DNA from: an uncultured Flavobacteriales bacterium
Lineage (GTDB): Bacteria > Bacteroidota > Bacteroidia > Flavobacteriales > UBA1820
Length of the DNA: 22,992 bases
Direction of reading: 5' to 3'
Assembly (NCBI GenBank): GCA_959608625.1
Contig: CAUHQV010000033.1
Span: 1-22,992, forward strand
Part shown: positions 14,101 through 21,555 of the stretch, in pieces
Layout: every line of letters starts with the position of its first letter
How positions within the stretch are numbered: position 1 is the first letter of the stretch
Translations under genes and position numbers: made by a program
Notes under the pieces: generated by a model
Database searches by the model: none
Told to the model about the DNA's origin: nothing
The model's input: only the letters and a program-made list of their open reading frames with translations

Positions 14101-14118
14101 ATTTAGTCAGGAGAAAGG

Positions 14119-15126
14119 TCACTCGGCCACCAACAGGTTGCATCCCCGGATATCCGACCCGCTGAAACGCCCTAACACCTCAAAACACCCGCCCGGATGG
14201 ACGGCACCCAAATCTTCGGTGGCGATAAAACAGCATGAATCTATGTTGGCCAGGTCGATGATGTTGATCCCGCCGCGCATGTCCGAATTTTCCGGCAGCA
14301 GCGAGAGAGGGTCGGAGGCGTCCCGCAGTACGATGCGCATCCACGGCGGGGTGGTATATAGCCCTTCACCCTTGGAATACGCTTGGGACAGGAGCTCTGT
14401 CATGCTGTATTCGGAGTGGATATGCGTCACGCCGAAGCCCTCCTTCAGTATCCCGTGCAGTTCTTCCCGAACCATTTCCCGCCGCCGGCCTTTCATTCCG
14501 CCCGTCTCCATGACGATGGCGTTTTCCGGCAATTGTAGCTTGTATTTTTCTATGAAGTCCAGCAGGGCGAACGATACCCCTAAAAGGAGTATTTTACTGC
14601 CGTTTTCCGACAGACGGCACAGTTTTTCATGAAGTTTTTCATGCTGGTACAGGTAAAACCCGCTTTCCGGGTTTTGACTGTCCTCGATGAATCCCTGCGC
14701 CATCGTGATCAGGGAAGAGCCGTCCCGTTCCAGATAAGAGGGTAGCAGGGCCAATACGGCGGTGCCGTCGATAGGCCCATAGTGATAGTCCCACGAGGCG
14801 GTAAAGCTCCGGCGGTAGGTGCGGAGATGCTTTACGAAATGCCGGCTTTGATTCATGCCGGTCGTCCCGCTGGAGAGGAATATTTTTTCCGGCTCGAACT
14901 GGCCACAGGCCACTTTTTCCGTTTTGAAGAAACCGATGGGCAGAAAAGGGATATTTTCCATGCGATCTACTTCTTCAGGGCGGAAGCCCAGCATATCCAT
15001 ATATTTCCGGTACACCGCATTTTCCCGGGCCTGGTAACGGAACGCTTCCAGCACCATTTCCTCAAACCTTTTCCGGCCGTCCTTTTCGAGGCCGAAAGCC
15101 CGTGCGGCAAAATCCTCGGTATCCAT
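14119..15126 (-). CDS. LuxE/PaaK-family acyl-protein synthetase (acyltransferase)
   Basis: The 335-residue ANL-superfamily adenylate-forming enzyme belongs to the LuxE branch. LuxE activates a fatty acid with ATP and transfers it to a Cys on the enzyme or its partner in luminous bacteria. The nucleotide-binding loop FLSSGTTGMNQS (83-94) and the PIGFFK segment (63-68) typical of the family are visible, as are METGGMKGRRREMVREEL and HSEYSMTELLSQAYS (the region around the adenosine-binding motif). I chose the ATG at 15126; an upstream in-frame TTG (15147) lies in the -7 box. There is no luxC/D or other lux gene nearby, so this is not bioluminescence. In Bacteroidota this family is common and its acyl substrate is unknown. 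It diverges from the isomerase pair. Confidence 0.87.
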   Translation of the reverse strand: MDTEDFAARAFGLEKDGRKRFEEMVLEAFRYQARENAVYRKYMDMLGFRPEEVDRMENIPFLPIGFFKTEKVACGQFEPEKIFLSSGTTGMNQSRHFVKHLRTYRRSFTASWDYHYGPIDGTAVLALLPSYLERDGSSLITMAQGFIEDSQNPESGFYLYQHEKLHEKLCRLSENGSKILLLGVSFALLDFIEKYKLQLPENAIVMETGGMKGRRREMVREELHGILKEGFGVTHIHSEYSMTELLSQAYSKGEGLYTTPPWMRIVLRDASDPLSLLPENSDMRGGINIIDLANIDSCCFIATEDLGAVHPGGCFEVLGRFSGSDIRGCNLLVAE

Positions 15127-15144
15127 TTTTTTGCTCTTTTGGTG

Positions 15145-15152
15145 CAAAGATA
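15145..15152 (-). promoter_or_regulatory. -7 element of the LuxE-family gene
   Basis: On the - strand TATCTTTG fits TAnnTTTG. Transcription would begin near 15139, about 13 nt before the ATG. I find no TTTG 19-21 bp upstream. Confidence 0.5.
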
Positions 15153-15216
15153 CGGCTTACGCGACGTATTTTTATTACCTTTACTCCTTGGATAACAAAT
15201 TAAAAATAGATTGAAA

Positions 15217-16227
15217 ATGAACCTGAAAAAGATTTTCACCGTGCTGGCGGCGGGGCTTATGATCGTTTCCTGCGACCGGTACAGTAACCTGCCGGACGGC
15301 GTATACGCCTCCATACAGCCCGAAAAAGGCAAAGAAATACTCGTGAAGCTGTATTATAAGGAGGTGCCGATGACCACCGGTAATTTCGTAGCCTTGGCCG
15401 AAGGCACGATGGAAGGGGATATCGATCCGGCCTATAAAGGCAAGAAGTATTTCGATTCCCTGGTGTTCCACCGGGTAGAGGACAATTTCGTCGTGCAGGC
15501 GGGCGATCCTACCGGCACAGGCGGCGGAGGCCCCGGATATCAGTTCCCGATCGAGATCGTGGACACCATCAAGCACGCCCCCGGTGTGATCGCGATGGCC
15601 AATGCCGGTGCCACGACCAACGGTTCGCAGTTCTATATTACGATGGGCGACACTCCTCACCTGGACTGGCGCTATACCGTGTTCGGACGGATAGTCGATC
15701 CGAAAAAGGATATGCGCCGCGTAAAAGCCATCAAGCAGGGCGCCCGTATCAAGGAGGTGAAGATCATCCGCAAAGGGGCCGATGCCCAGGGATGGGATGC
15801 GTATAAAGCGTTTTCCGAGAATCTGCCTAAAATACGCGCTGCTTACGATGCCCGGGTACAGGCCAACCTCGACACTCTTTTCAAGGGCGCGGAAGTGACC
15901 AAGAGCGGCATCAAGATCAAGATGCTGGAAAGGGGCACCGGACGCCTGTTCAAGAAAGGCGAAAAAGTCAGCGTGAACTACGTCGGTTGCTTCGAGGATA
16001 TGACGATGTTCGATTCTTCGCAGTTCGCCGGGGAGCCTATTTCTTTTCCTCTCGGTACCGGGAAAGTGATCAAAGGATGGGACGAGGCGATTGCCCTGCT
16101 CCCGGCAGGCTCCCACGCTATCGTGTGGATACCTTCCGAAATGGCTTATGGAGACCGCGATATGGGCAAGATAAAGCCCAATACCAACCTGGTCTTTGAA
16201 TTACAGATCCTTGAACCTGAAAAATAA
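15217..16227 (+). CDS. Lipoprotein peptidyl-prolyl isomerase, cyclophilin-FKBP fusion
   Basis: The 336-residue protein has a lipoprotein signal (lipobox MIVSC, Cys19, then Asp20) and two isomerase domains: cyclophilin (about 28-187) and FKBP (about 238-334), joined by a helical linker. It would act as a periplasmic proline isomerase or chaperone. In the cyclophilin domain Arg86 (FHRV) and Gln94 are kept. Positions matching human CypA Trp121 and His126 are His148 and Tyr153, and Phe113 is Tyr140. The FKBP pocket looks intact (Tyr255, Phe265, Asp266, Val284, Ile285, Trp288, Tyr311). Asp after the lipid Cys is an inner-membrane retention signal in E. coli, but the rule may not hold here. The start is ATG 15217, not the TTG two codons upstream. 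The paralogue follows after 1 bp. Confidence 0.9.
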   Translation: MNLKKIFTVLAAGLMIVSCDRYSNLPDGVYASIQPEKGKEILVKLYYKEVPMTTGNFVALAEGTMEGDIDPAYKGKKYFDSLVFHRVEDNFVVQAGDPTGTGGGGPGYQFPIEIVDTIKHAPGVIAMANAGATTNGSQFYITMGDTPHLDWRYTVFGRIVDPKKDMRRVKAIKQGARIKEVKIIRKGADAQGWDAYKAFSENLPKIRAAYDARVQANLDTLFKGAEVTKSGIKIKMLERGTGRLFKKGEKVSVNYVGCFEDMTMFDSSQFAGEPISFPLGTGKVIKGWDEAIALLPAGSHAIVWIPSEMAYGDRDMGKIKPNTNLVFELQILEPEK

Positions 16228-16228
16228 A

Positions 16229-17176
16229 ATGTCGAAAGAAAATCTTACCGACGGGCTCTATGCCCGGCTGACAACCCCTAAAGGGGAAATCCTTATCCGC
16301 CTGGAATTCGAGAAGGCGCCGGTAACGGTGGCCAATTTCGTAGGTCTGGCCGAAGGAACGATACAAAACACCGCGAAAAAAGCCGGGGAGCCGTACTACG
16401 ACGGGCTGAAATTCCACAGGGTGATCAATGACTTCATGATACAGGGTGGCGATCCCACCGGCACGGGTGCCGGTGGCCCGGGCTATAAGTTCGCCGACGA
16501 ATTCGACGATTCGCTTCGCCACGACAGCCCCGGCGTTCTTTCGATGGCCAATGCCGGGCCGGGAACGAACGGCTCGCAGTTCTTCATCACTCATGTGGCT
16601 ACACCTTGGCTGGACGACCATCATACGGTGTTCGGCCTCGTGATCGAGGGCCAGGAAGTGGTCGACGCTATTGCGCAGGGCGATAAAATGGAAAAAGTAG
16701 AGATCGTCCGCGTGGGCGAAAAAGCAAAAAAATTCAACGCGCCTGACGTTTTCGCCCGGGCCGAGGAAATGGTTGCCGAGCGCCGGAAAGAGTTGGTAAA
16801 GAAAATGGAGGGAGAGTTGGATAAACTTTCCGCCGGGTTCGTAAAAACGGCCAGCGGGCTCCGCATCCGGGTCGATAAAAAGGGGGACGGCAACCCGATA
16901 AAAGCGGGCCAGACGGCTACCGTGCATTACACCGGTATGTTCCCCGACGGGCGTGTATTCGATTCCTCCGTCAAAAGGAACGAACCGTTCGACCTGCCGG
17001 TAGGGGCCGGACGTGTGATCGCCGGATGGGACGAGGCATTGCAGCTGATGTCCAAAGGCGAAAAGGCGACCGTGATTCTTCCTCCGCATCTGGCTTATGG
17101 CAGCGCCGGGGCAGGCGGGGTCATTCCGCCCAATGCCATCCTCAAATTCGAGATCGAAGTACTCGATGTAAAATAA
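16229..17176 (+). CDS. Cytosolic peptidyl-prolyl isomerase, cyclophilin-FKBP fusion
   Basis: The 315-residue protein has no signal peptide and the same two-domain layout as its neighbour: cyclophilin (about 8-165), a charged helical linker (about 172-202) and FKBP (about 205-314). All main cyclophilin catalytic and pocket residues are present: Arg64, Phe69, Gln72, Phe118/Phe119, Trp127 and His132. The FKBP pocket is also complete: Tyr234, Phe244, Asp245, Val263, Ile264, Trp267 and Tyr290. It should be a fully active dual isomerase in the cytoplasm. The ATG at 16229 follows the stop of the lipoprotein paralogue by 1 bp, so the pair is co-translated. The two genes look like a tandem duplication with later relocation of one product. 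A strong terminator follows. Confidence 0.93.
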   Translation: MSKENLTDGLYARLTTPKGEILIRLEFEKAPVTVANFVGLAEGTIQNTAKKAGEPYYDGLKFHRVINDFMIQGGDPTGTGAGGPGYKFADEFDDSLRHDSPGVLSMANAGPGTNGSQFFITHVATPWLDDHHTVFGLVIEGQEVVDAIAQGDKMEKVEIVRVGEKAKKFNAPDVFARAEEMVAERRKELVKKMEGELDKLSAGFVKTASGLRIRVDKKGDGNPIKAGQTATVHYTGMFPDGRVFDSSVKRNEPFDLPVGAGRVIAGWDEALQLMSKGEKATVILPPHLAYGSAGAGGVIPPNAILKFEIEVLDVK

Positions 17177-17200
17177 CCCGGGTATTTTCCGGCAAATAAA

Positions 17201-17232
17201 AAGGACGCTCTCTGATGAGCGTCCTTTTTTTT
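17201..17232. terminator. Bidirectional terminator
   Basis: AAGGACGCTC (17201-17210) pairs perfectly with GAGCGTCCTT (17217-17226) around a 6-nt loop. A T-run follows on the + side and an A-rich stretch (T-rich on the - strand) on the other. It serves the isomerase operon and the convergent esterase gene. Confidence 0.9.
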
Positions 17233-17272
17233 AGATACAGTTGGAGGTGTTTTATATGTTCCGCGTTTGCGG

Positions 17273-18577
17273 TTATTTTTCGGGTATCCCGAATTTTCCT
17301 TTCAGCCAGTCTATGCCTTCCTGGACTTGCCACGGGTAAGTCCAATGTCCCGCGTCGAGGGCCAGGCGCAGCTCTTTCGGGGCGTTTACCACGTTATAAA
17401 CGGAAAATGTCGATGTCGGGCAGCAGGTCAGGTCGTTGAACCCCCAGGTGTAGAAGGCCGGGATACGGACGAACCGGGCGAAATTGACCGTGTCGTAGTA
17501 TTTGGATGTGGCGATCTTTTCCTGGATAGCGGTTCCGTTCTTGTTGATAAATAGGTGGGGCCATCCGCCGGCACGCCCGTTGTAGTACCCTGTTACATCG
17601 CTGAACGCCGGAAATTGGCATACCATGTATTTCACCCGGCTGTCCAGAGCCGCCGTCACGACGGAAAGCATTCCGCCTTGGCTGCCGCCGTATACGGCAA
17701 TGCGCGTGCTGTCCACCGACTCCAGCGAGCAGAGATAGTCGATCGCTCGGATGCAGCCCATATATACTCTTTTATAGTAGAATGTATTGCGGTTTTCGAG
17801 GCCCAGCGTGGCGTAGCCCGCCAGCGGGCCGCTTTGCAGGGCCGAATAGATCTCCCGGTCCTGGTCTACCGGAATGCCGTGGATGCCAATCTCGAATACC
17901 ACCATGCCTTCGGCTGCCAGGCTGTTCGGGCCGGAAAATCCCCGTACAGCAGCCCCGGGAAGCCGGAGAACGCCGGGAAACGGGCCTTCGCCTTTGGGGA
18001 CGGTCAGTACGCCGTAGACGTAATTGCCCGGGCGGTAGCTTTGTACCCGGACGTAATAGACGTCTGCCCAGTCGGTGCTTTGGCTGTCGTCGCGGCGGAT
18101 GCGTACGTTCATCGGCACTTTGGCAGCCTGTTCCTTGGAGGTATTCCAGAACTGCTCGAAATCGTCCGGGAGGGTCGTAGTGGGTTGTATCTTATACGGG
18201 TCGAAACCGATGGTCGTATAACCCGAATACTTCGTTCCGTTATGCTCGGTCGATGCCTTTACGGTGATGAATCCCGGTGTTTTGGCTCCGGGCACTTTGA
18301 TGCGTGCCTGTCCGTTCTTGTCGGTCTTTACCTGCCCTTTGAATACCGGGGCGAGCTTTTCGGGCCCATACTCGTAATCGAGGGTGGTGTTCGGGAGCAT
18401 TTCATTGTCTTTCAGGGCATAAAGCGTGAACTCCGCCTGCTGCCCGGTCTTGTATACCCAGTCGGCATGGTCCGGGGAGGCCACAACGGTCACGTATTGT
18501 TGGGCCGGCTGGGCAAAGAGGAAGGATACGGTGGCGCACAGCAGCAGCGCAGCCGATACTAGTTTTCTTGTGTTCAT
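17273..18577 (-). CDS. AXE1-type acetyl(xylan) esterase, exported
   Basis: The 434-residue exported alpha/beta hydrolase is of the acetyl xylan esterase (AXE1, CE7-like) type. It has a signal peptide (about 1-22, ending LFAQ), an N-terminal Ig-like beta domain (about 25-125) with a GxARIKVPG strand pattern, and the hydrolase domain (about 130-430). The catalytic triad can be placed: Ser299 in GGSQGG, Asp382 in GFND and His411 in AGHWTY. The family removes acetyl groups from xylan-type sugars or cephalosporin-like esters. A role in gut polysaccharide use is likely, but there is no SusC/D pair or glycoside hydrolase in the window. It lies 19 bp downstream of a tiny membrane protein gene. Another carbohydrate esterase specificity is possible. 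Confidence 0.85.
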   Translation of the reverse strand: MNTRKLVSAALLLCATVSFLFAQPAQQYVTVVASPDHADWVYKTGQQAEFTLYALKDNEMLPNTTLDYEYGPEKLAPVFKGQVKTDKNGQARIKVPGAKTPGFITVKASTEHNGTKYSGYTTIGFDPYKIQPTTTLPDDFEQFWNTSKEQAAKVPMNVRIRRDDSQSTDWADVYYVRVQSYRPGNYVYGVLTVPKGEGPFPGVLRLPGAAVRGFSGPNSLAAEGMVVFEIGIHGIPVDQDREIYSALQSGPLAGYATLGLENRNTFYYKRVYMGCIRAIDYLCSLESVDSTRIAVYGGSQGGMLSVVTAALDSRVKYMVCQFPAFSDVTGYYNGRAGGWPHLFINKNGTAIQEKIATSKYYDTVNFARFVRIPAFYTWGFNDLTCCPTSTFSVYNVVNAPKELRLALDAGHWTYPWQVQEGIDWLKGKFGIPEK

Positions 18578-18596
18578 GTTTTGCGCGTTTATGTGG

Positions 18597-18785
18597 TTAT
18601 TTTTTTTCCGACCGTTTTTTCCGTTCTTTCCGTTTCTTACCTACCAGTAGCACGATGGCTATCGTAAGCAAAACGAACGCGGCGGCCGTTTTCAGAATAT
18701 ATCCCAACGACAGGAATTCGTCGCCCGGAATAGTGGCGATCAGAAAAATGGTGAATACGATGAGAAAGATGGCTTTTTTTTCCAT
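18597..18785 (-). CDS. Small two-helix membrane protein (hypothetical)
   Basis: The 62-residue protein has two predicted membrane segments (about 5-19 and 26-48) and a very basic C-terminal tail (GKKRKERKKRSEKK), which would stay in the cytoplasm. I do not recognise a family. Support is the clean ATG start, the membrane-protein composition and the 19-bp spacing to the esterase gene. No promoter is evident just upstream, and a hairpin lies between it and the transaldolase gene. It may be a real small protein, but chance cannot be excluded. Confidence 0.6.
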   Translation of the reverse strand: MEKKAIFLIVFTIFLIATIPGDEFLSLGYILKTAAAFVLLTIAIVLLVGKKRKERKKRSEKK

Positions 18786-18824
18786 AGGTCTATTTCTTTT
18801 GGTTTGTGCCGGTTTTTAGCCGGG

Positions 18825-18860
18825 AAGGGCGGCCGTCCTTTTTCCGGAATAGCCGCCCTT
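18825..18860 (-). terminator. Possible hairpin terminator/attenuator after the transaldolase gene
   Basis: AAGGGCGGC (18825-18833) pairs with GCCGCCCTT (18852-18860) with an 18-nt loop. No strong T-run follows on the - strand, so termination may be partial and let RNA polymerase read into the downstream small protein and esterase genes. Confidence 0.45.
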
Positions 18861-18885
18861 GTGGTGATGAGTTCCGGGTTCCAGC

Positions 18886-19545
18886 CTATTTCATCATTTT
18901 GGCAGCGTCTTCGACGAATTTCTTGAGTCCATTCTCGGTTAAGGGATGTACCAGCATTCCTTTGATGGCCGATAGCGGGGCTGTGATCACATCGGCGCCT
19001 ATCAGGGCGCAGCCGGTGATATGCTTTACGCTTCGGATGGAAGCGGCCAGTATCTTAGTATTGATCGAATAGTTGTTGAATATCAGGCGTATCTCCCGGA
19101 TGAGTTCCAACCCGTCGGCGTCGATGTCGTCCAACCGGCCCAAAAACGGGGATACGTAGGTCGCTCCGGCTTTGGCGGCCAAAAGGGCCTGCGCCGAGGA
19201 GAATACCAGCGTGCAGTTGGTCTTGATATTGCTGCCGGTGAAGGTCTTGATCGCGCGCAGCCCGTCTTCGGTAATGGGCACTTTCACCACGATTTGCGGG
19301 TTTAGGGCAGCCAGTTCCCGGCCTTCGGCCACCATATGGTCGTAATCGGTGGCCAGCACTTCCGCGCTGATCGCCCCACCCGGTACCAGGTGGCATATCT
19401 GGCGGTAGTGTTCCAGGATGTTCTCATGTCCGGTGATCCCCTCTTTGGCCATCAGGGAAGGATTGGTGGTCACCCCGTCGAGGATGCCCAGGGCTTTGGC
19501 TTCGGCGATCTGGGCCAGGTTGGCCGTGTCGATAAAGAATTTCAT
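18886..19545 (-). CDS. fsa: Transaldolase / fructose-6-phosphate aldolase family protein
   Basis: The 219-residue small class I aldolase belongs to the TalC/FSA family, which acts in the non-oxidative pentose phosphate route in the cytosol. Landmarks are FFIDTANL (3-10, with Asp6), GVTTNPSL (24-31), the Schiff-base lysine Lys88 in VVKVPITEDGL, TNCTLVFSSAQALLAAKAGATYVSPFLGRLDD (109-140) and TAPLSAI near the end. The residue that is Tyr131 in E. coli FSA appears to be Phe134 here (YVSPF), as in Bacillus-type transaldolases, so transaldolase activity (transfer of dihydroxyacetone between sugar phosphates) is more likely than FSA activity. It is the third gene of the 21502-18886 unit, 20 bp after the EEP gene. 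Confidence 0.93.
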   Translation of the reverse strand: MKFFIDTANLAQIAEAKALGILDGVTTNPSLMAKEGITGHENILEHYRQICHLVPGGAISAEVLATDYDHMVAEGRELAALNPQIVVKVPITEDGLRAIKTFTGSNIKTNCTLVFSSAQALLAAKAGATYVSPFLGRLDDIDADGLELIREIRLIFNNYSINTKILAASIRSVKHITGCALIGADVITAPLSAIKGMLVHPLTENGLKKFVEDAAKMMK

Positions 19546-19565
19546 GTCGTATCTGTTGTTTCAGG

Positions 19566-20336
19566 TTATTGTTCGGTGTATTCCAGGGTGACAAGAATGG
19601 GGCAGTGGTCGGACAGGGGTATATCTGCCAGCCGCTTGTAATCCACGACTTTCCACGTCCCGAGCCCTTTGACGAAAATATAGTCTATTTTCTTCCGGGG
19701 GTCTTTTTCAGGATAAGTGGTCTGGTCGTCGCAGACCCGCTGCCAGTGGGATTCCATGTATTTTATGGCATTCGTCTCCGGCGTGGCGTTGAAATCCCCG
19801 CAGACGATGGAGGGCATATCGTCGCCCGACAGCCATTTGGTGAGCGAAGTGACCTGTGCCAGGCGGATCGCATCGGACGGCAAGTCCAGATGGGTGGAGG
19901 TAAAGCGCATCGAAAGGTCTTTGTTCACCTGTGCTACGGCGCTCACAGCGCGCCGGGGTTCGTAGGAGCCCTCCGGCTCGGGCAGGGCGAATGCCTGCAC
20001 GGCCAGGAGCGGAAAGCGCGTCATCAGGCCGATGCCATACTGGCCTTCCGAGTAAGCCATCGAAGCGGCATATACCGGGTGCATCCCGGTCTGTTTGGCC
20101 ACCTCGTCCAGAAAATCCGCTTTCTGGGGATAACGCTTGGTCATGTAGTCCAGTTCCTGGAACGCTACGAAGTCGGGGTTGTACTGCTTGATGAATTTGG
20201 CGTACTCTTCAGTGGGAAAGCGTTTGGCCGCCTGTACGTTGTAACTAAGCACGGTGATGCGCACCGGTTTTTTGGCATGGACGGACACAGGATACAGCAA
20301 GGCCGCGCAGAGAAATACGATCAGAAAGCGTTTCAT
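19566..20336 (-). CDS. Exported endonuclease/exonuclease/phosphatase (EEP) family protein
   Basis: The 256-residue protein has a signal peptide (about 1-21, ending VHA) and a complete EEP fold. Expected catalytic residues can be placed: Asn33 (LSYNVQ), Glu61 (FQELD), His149 (STHLD), Asp181 and Asn183 (GDFNATP), Asp218 (IDYIF), and Asp243-His244 (SDHCP). Members hydrolyse phosphodiesters in DNA, inositol phosphates or sphingomyelin; the substrate here cannot be told from sequence. Export makes a DNA-repair role unlikely. It lies between the anchored lipoprotein gene (26 bp upstream) and the transaldolase gene, in one transcription unit. Confidence 0.9.
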   Translation of the reverse strand: MKRFLIVFLCAALLYPVSVHAKKPVRITVLSYNVQAAKRFPTEEYAKFIKQYNPDFVAFQELDYMTKRYPQKADFLDEVAKQTGMHPVYAASMAYSEGQYGIGLMTRFPLLAVQAFALPEPEGSYEPRRAVSAVAQVNKDLSMRFTSTHLDLPSDAIRLAQVTSLTKWLSGDDMPSIVCGDFNATPETNAIKYMESHWQRVCDDQTTYPEKDPRKKIDYIFVKGLGTWKVVDYKRLADIPLSDHCPILVTLEYTEQ

Positions 20337-20362
20337 GACTTTGATAGCGTGATTTTAAAAGG

Positions 20363-21502
20363 TTATTCGTTTTTGTGTTTTTCTTCTTCCGTTTTATCCC
20401 GGGCCGCTTTTTTACGCCCCCGGAAATTGCCTATCAAGTAACCCAGTACGAACGGTATGCTGAACAGCACGACGAACGCGATAACGAGATACAGCATCAG
20501 GCTGCCTATCATCGACGGGATAGCTTCCAAGGCTGTTTTTACGGCATGGGAGGCGGTCGAATCGACCTGTGCCATCAGCTGTACACGCTGGCTGTCGACA
20601 AAAGCTTGCAGTTCGGTGCGCTGCTGCCCCAGGTCGGCAAAGACGTTATCCACCGAGGCGTTTATGGTGTGGATCATGTCGGTCACCTGCCCGTTGAGCT
20701 CGTCCAGGATCGAGGCCATGATATCCGGCGTATTTTCGAGGACACCCGTGATGCGCCCGAACTGGTTCTGCAGGCTGTCCATCCGCGCCCGTATTTCCGC
20801 GCGGGCTTCTTCCGTATTGAGCCGGGTGGAGAGGATATCTTTGTTCCAGGAGAGTTCGCTGCCCCACTGGGCCGAGTAGCCGCTCATTTTTTCGCTCATA
20901 TCGCCGATAGACTGGGCGACGCTTCCCGTACTTTTGATATAGGTAGAGTCGGACACCCCGAGGAAATTGATCCAGCGGAGCATCATATCCTGGTTGGCCG
21001 GGGGATTGTCCGGATCGGTATTCTGCCGGACGAACTCCTGCATTTTTGCATAGCGGTCTTTAGGCAGCGTTTTCGAGGCGATGGAAACGATTCGCTCGTC
21101 GAGTTCCCTCGCGCAGTTGCGCGCTATCGGGGAGTAGCGGTCAAAAAGGGCCGTGTCCGGTGCGGCGGCCATATACCGGTCCATCGAGGAGCAAAGGATC
21201 CAGGTGTTGAGCAGCGATATTTCCGGTACCGAACCGAAAGCCGCATCGGCGCATAGGGAAGTCGTGCGAATTTTCCAGTTGATGGCCCTTATTTTCAGCT
21301 CCAGGCTGTCGGTCGATCGATAAATGCTGTCTGCAGCCTCTACGACCGAGGTCGAAAAATCCCGGTAAAAGGCGCGCGTCATCATCCGCGTGTTGACATC
21401 GGTTTCGGAGAGCGGAACGTCGCCGGTGTCCAGCGTGAATTTCAGCAGGGAGCATCCCCCCAAACTCAAGCTCGCCAGAAGTAAGAACAGGTAACGTTTC
21501 AT
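20363..21502 (-). CDS. Lipoprotein with C-terminal transmembrane helix (unknown function)
   Basis: I do not recognise the family. The 379-residue protein has a lipobox (SLGGC, Cys17, then Ser18), a mostly helical periplasmic region (about 25-325) and a single C-terminal membrane helix (about 331-357) followed by a charged tail (GRKKAARDK..KHKNE). The second half (about 225-325) has a coiled-coil look with regular Gln/Asp/Ser positions, somewhat like signalling or tethering helices. Two points of membrane attachment, a lipid at the N-terminus and a helix at the C-terminus, would place it as a loop on the periplasmic side of the inner membrane, or bridge to the outer membrane if the lipid is sorted. 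The ATG at 21502 is chosen because a longer in-frame start lies upstream of the promoter. First gene of a unit with EEP and transaldolase genes. Confidence 0.82.
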   Translation of the reverse strand: MKRYLFLLLASLSLGGCSLLKFTLDTGDVPLSETDVNTRMMTRAFYRDFSTSVVEAADSIYRSTDSLELKIRAINWKIRTTSLCADAAFGSVPEISLLNTWILCSSMDRYMAAAPDTALFDRYSPIARNCARELDERIVSIASKTLPKDRYAKMQEFVRQNTDPDNPPANQDMMLRWINFLGVSDSTYIKSTGSVAQSIGDMSEKMSGYSAQWGSELSWNKDILSTRLNTEEARAEIRARMDSLQNQFGRITGVLENTPDIMASILDELNGQVTDMIHTINASVDNVFADLGQQRTELQAFVDSQRVQLMAQVDSTASHAVKTALEAIPSMIGSLMLYLVIAFVVLFSIPFVLGYLIGNFRGRKKAARDKTEEEKHKNE

Positions 21503-21524
21503 CGGTAAAATTCTTTTTGTATCT

Positions 21525-21555
21525 AAAATATAGCGGAAGGCAAGTGCCATTCAAA
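21525..21555 (-). promoter_or_regulatory. Promoter of the lipoprotein/EEP/transaldolase operon
   Basis: On the - strand TTTG (21555-21552), exactly 19 bp, then TATATTTT (21532-21525): consensus except for the last base. Transcription would start near 21519, leaving a 17-nt leader. Confidence 0.7.

Noticed and set aside
15181..17089. Two long open frames on the - strand opposite the isomerase genes
   Set aside because: Both isomerases have complete domain motifs; the antisense frames resemble each other only because the isomerases are paralogues.
21503..21550. N-terminal extension of the lipoprotein to 21550
   Set aside because: It crosses the predicted -7 box and would bury the lipoprotein signal peptide.
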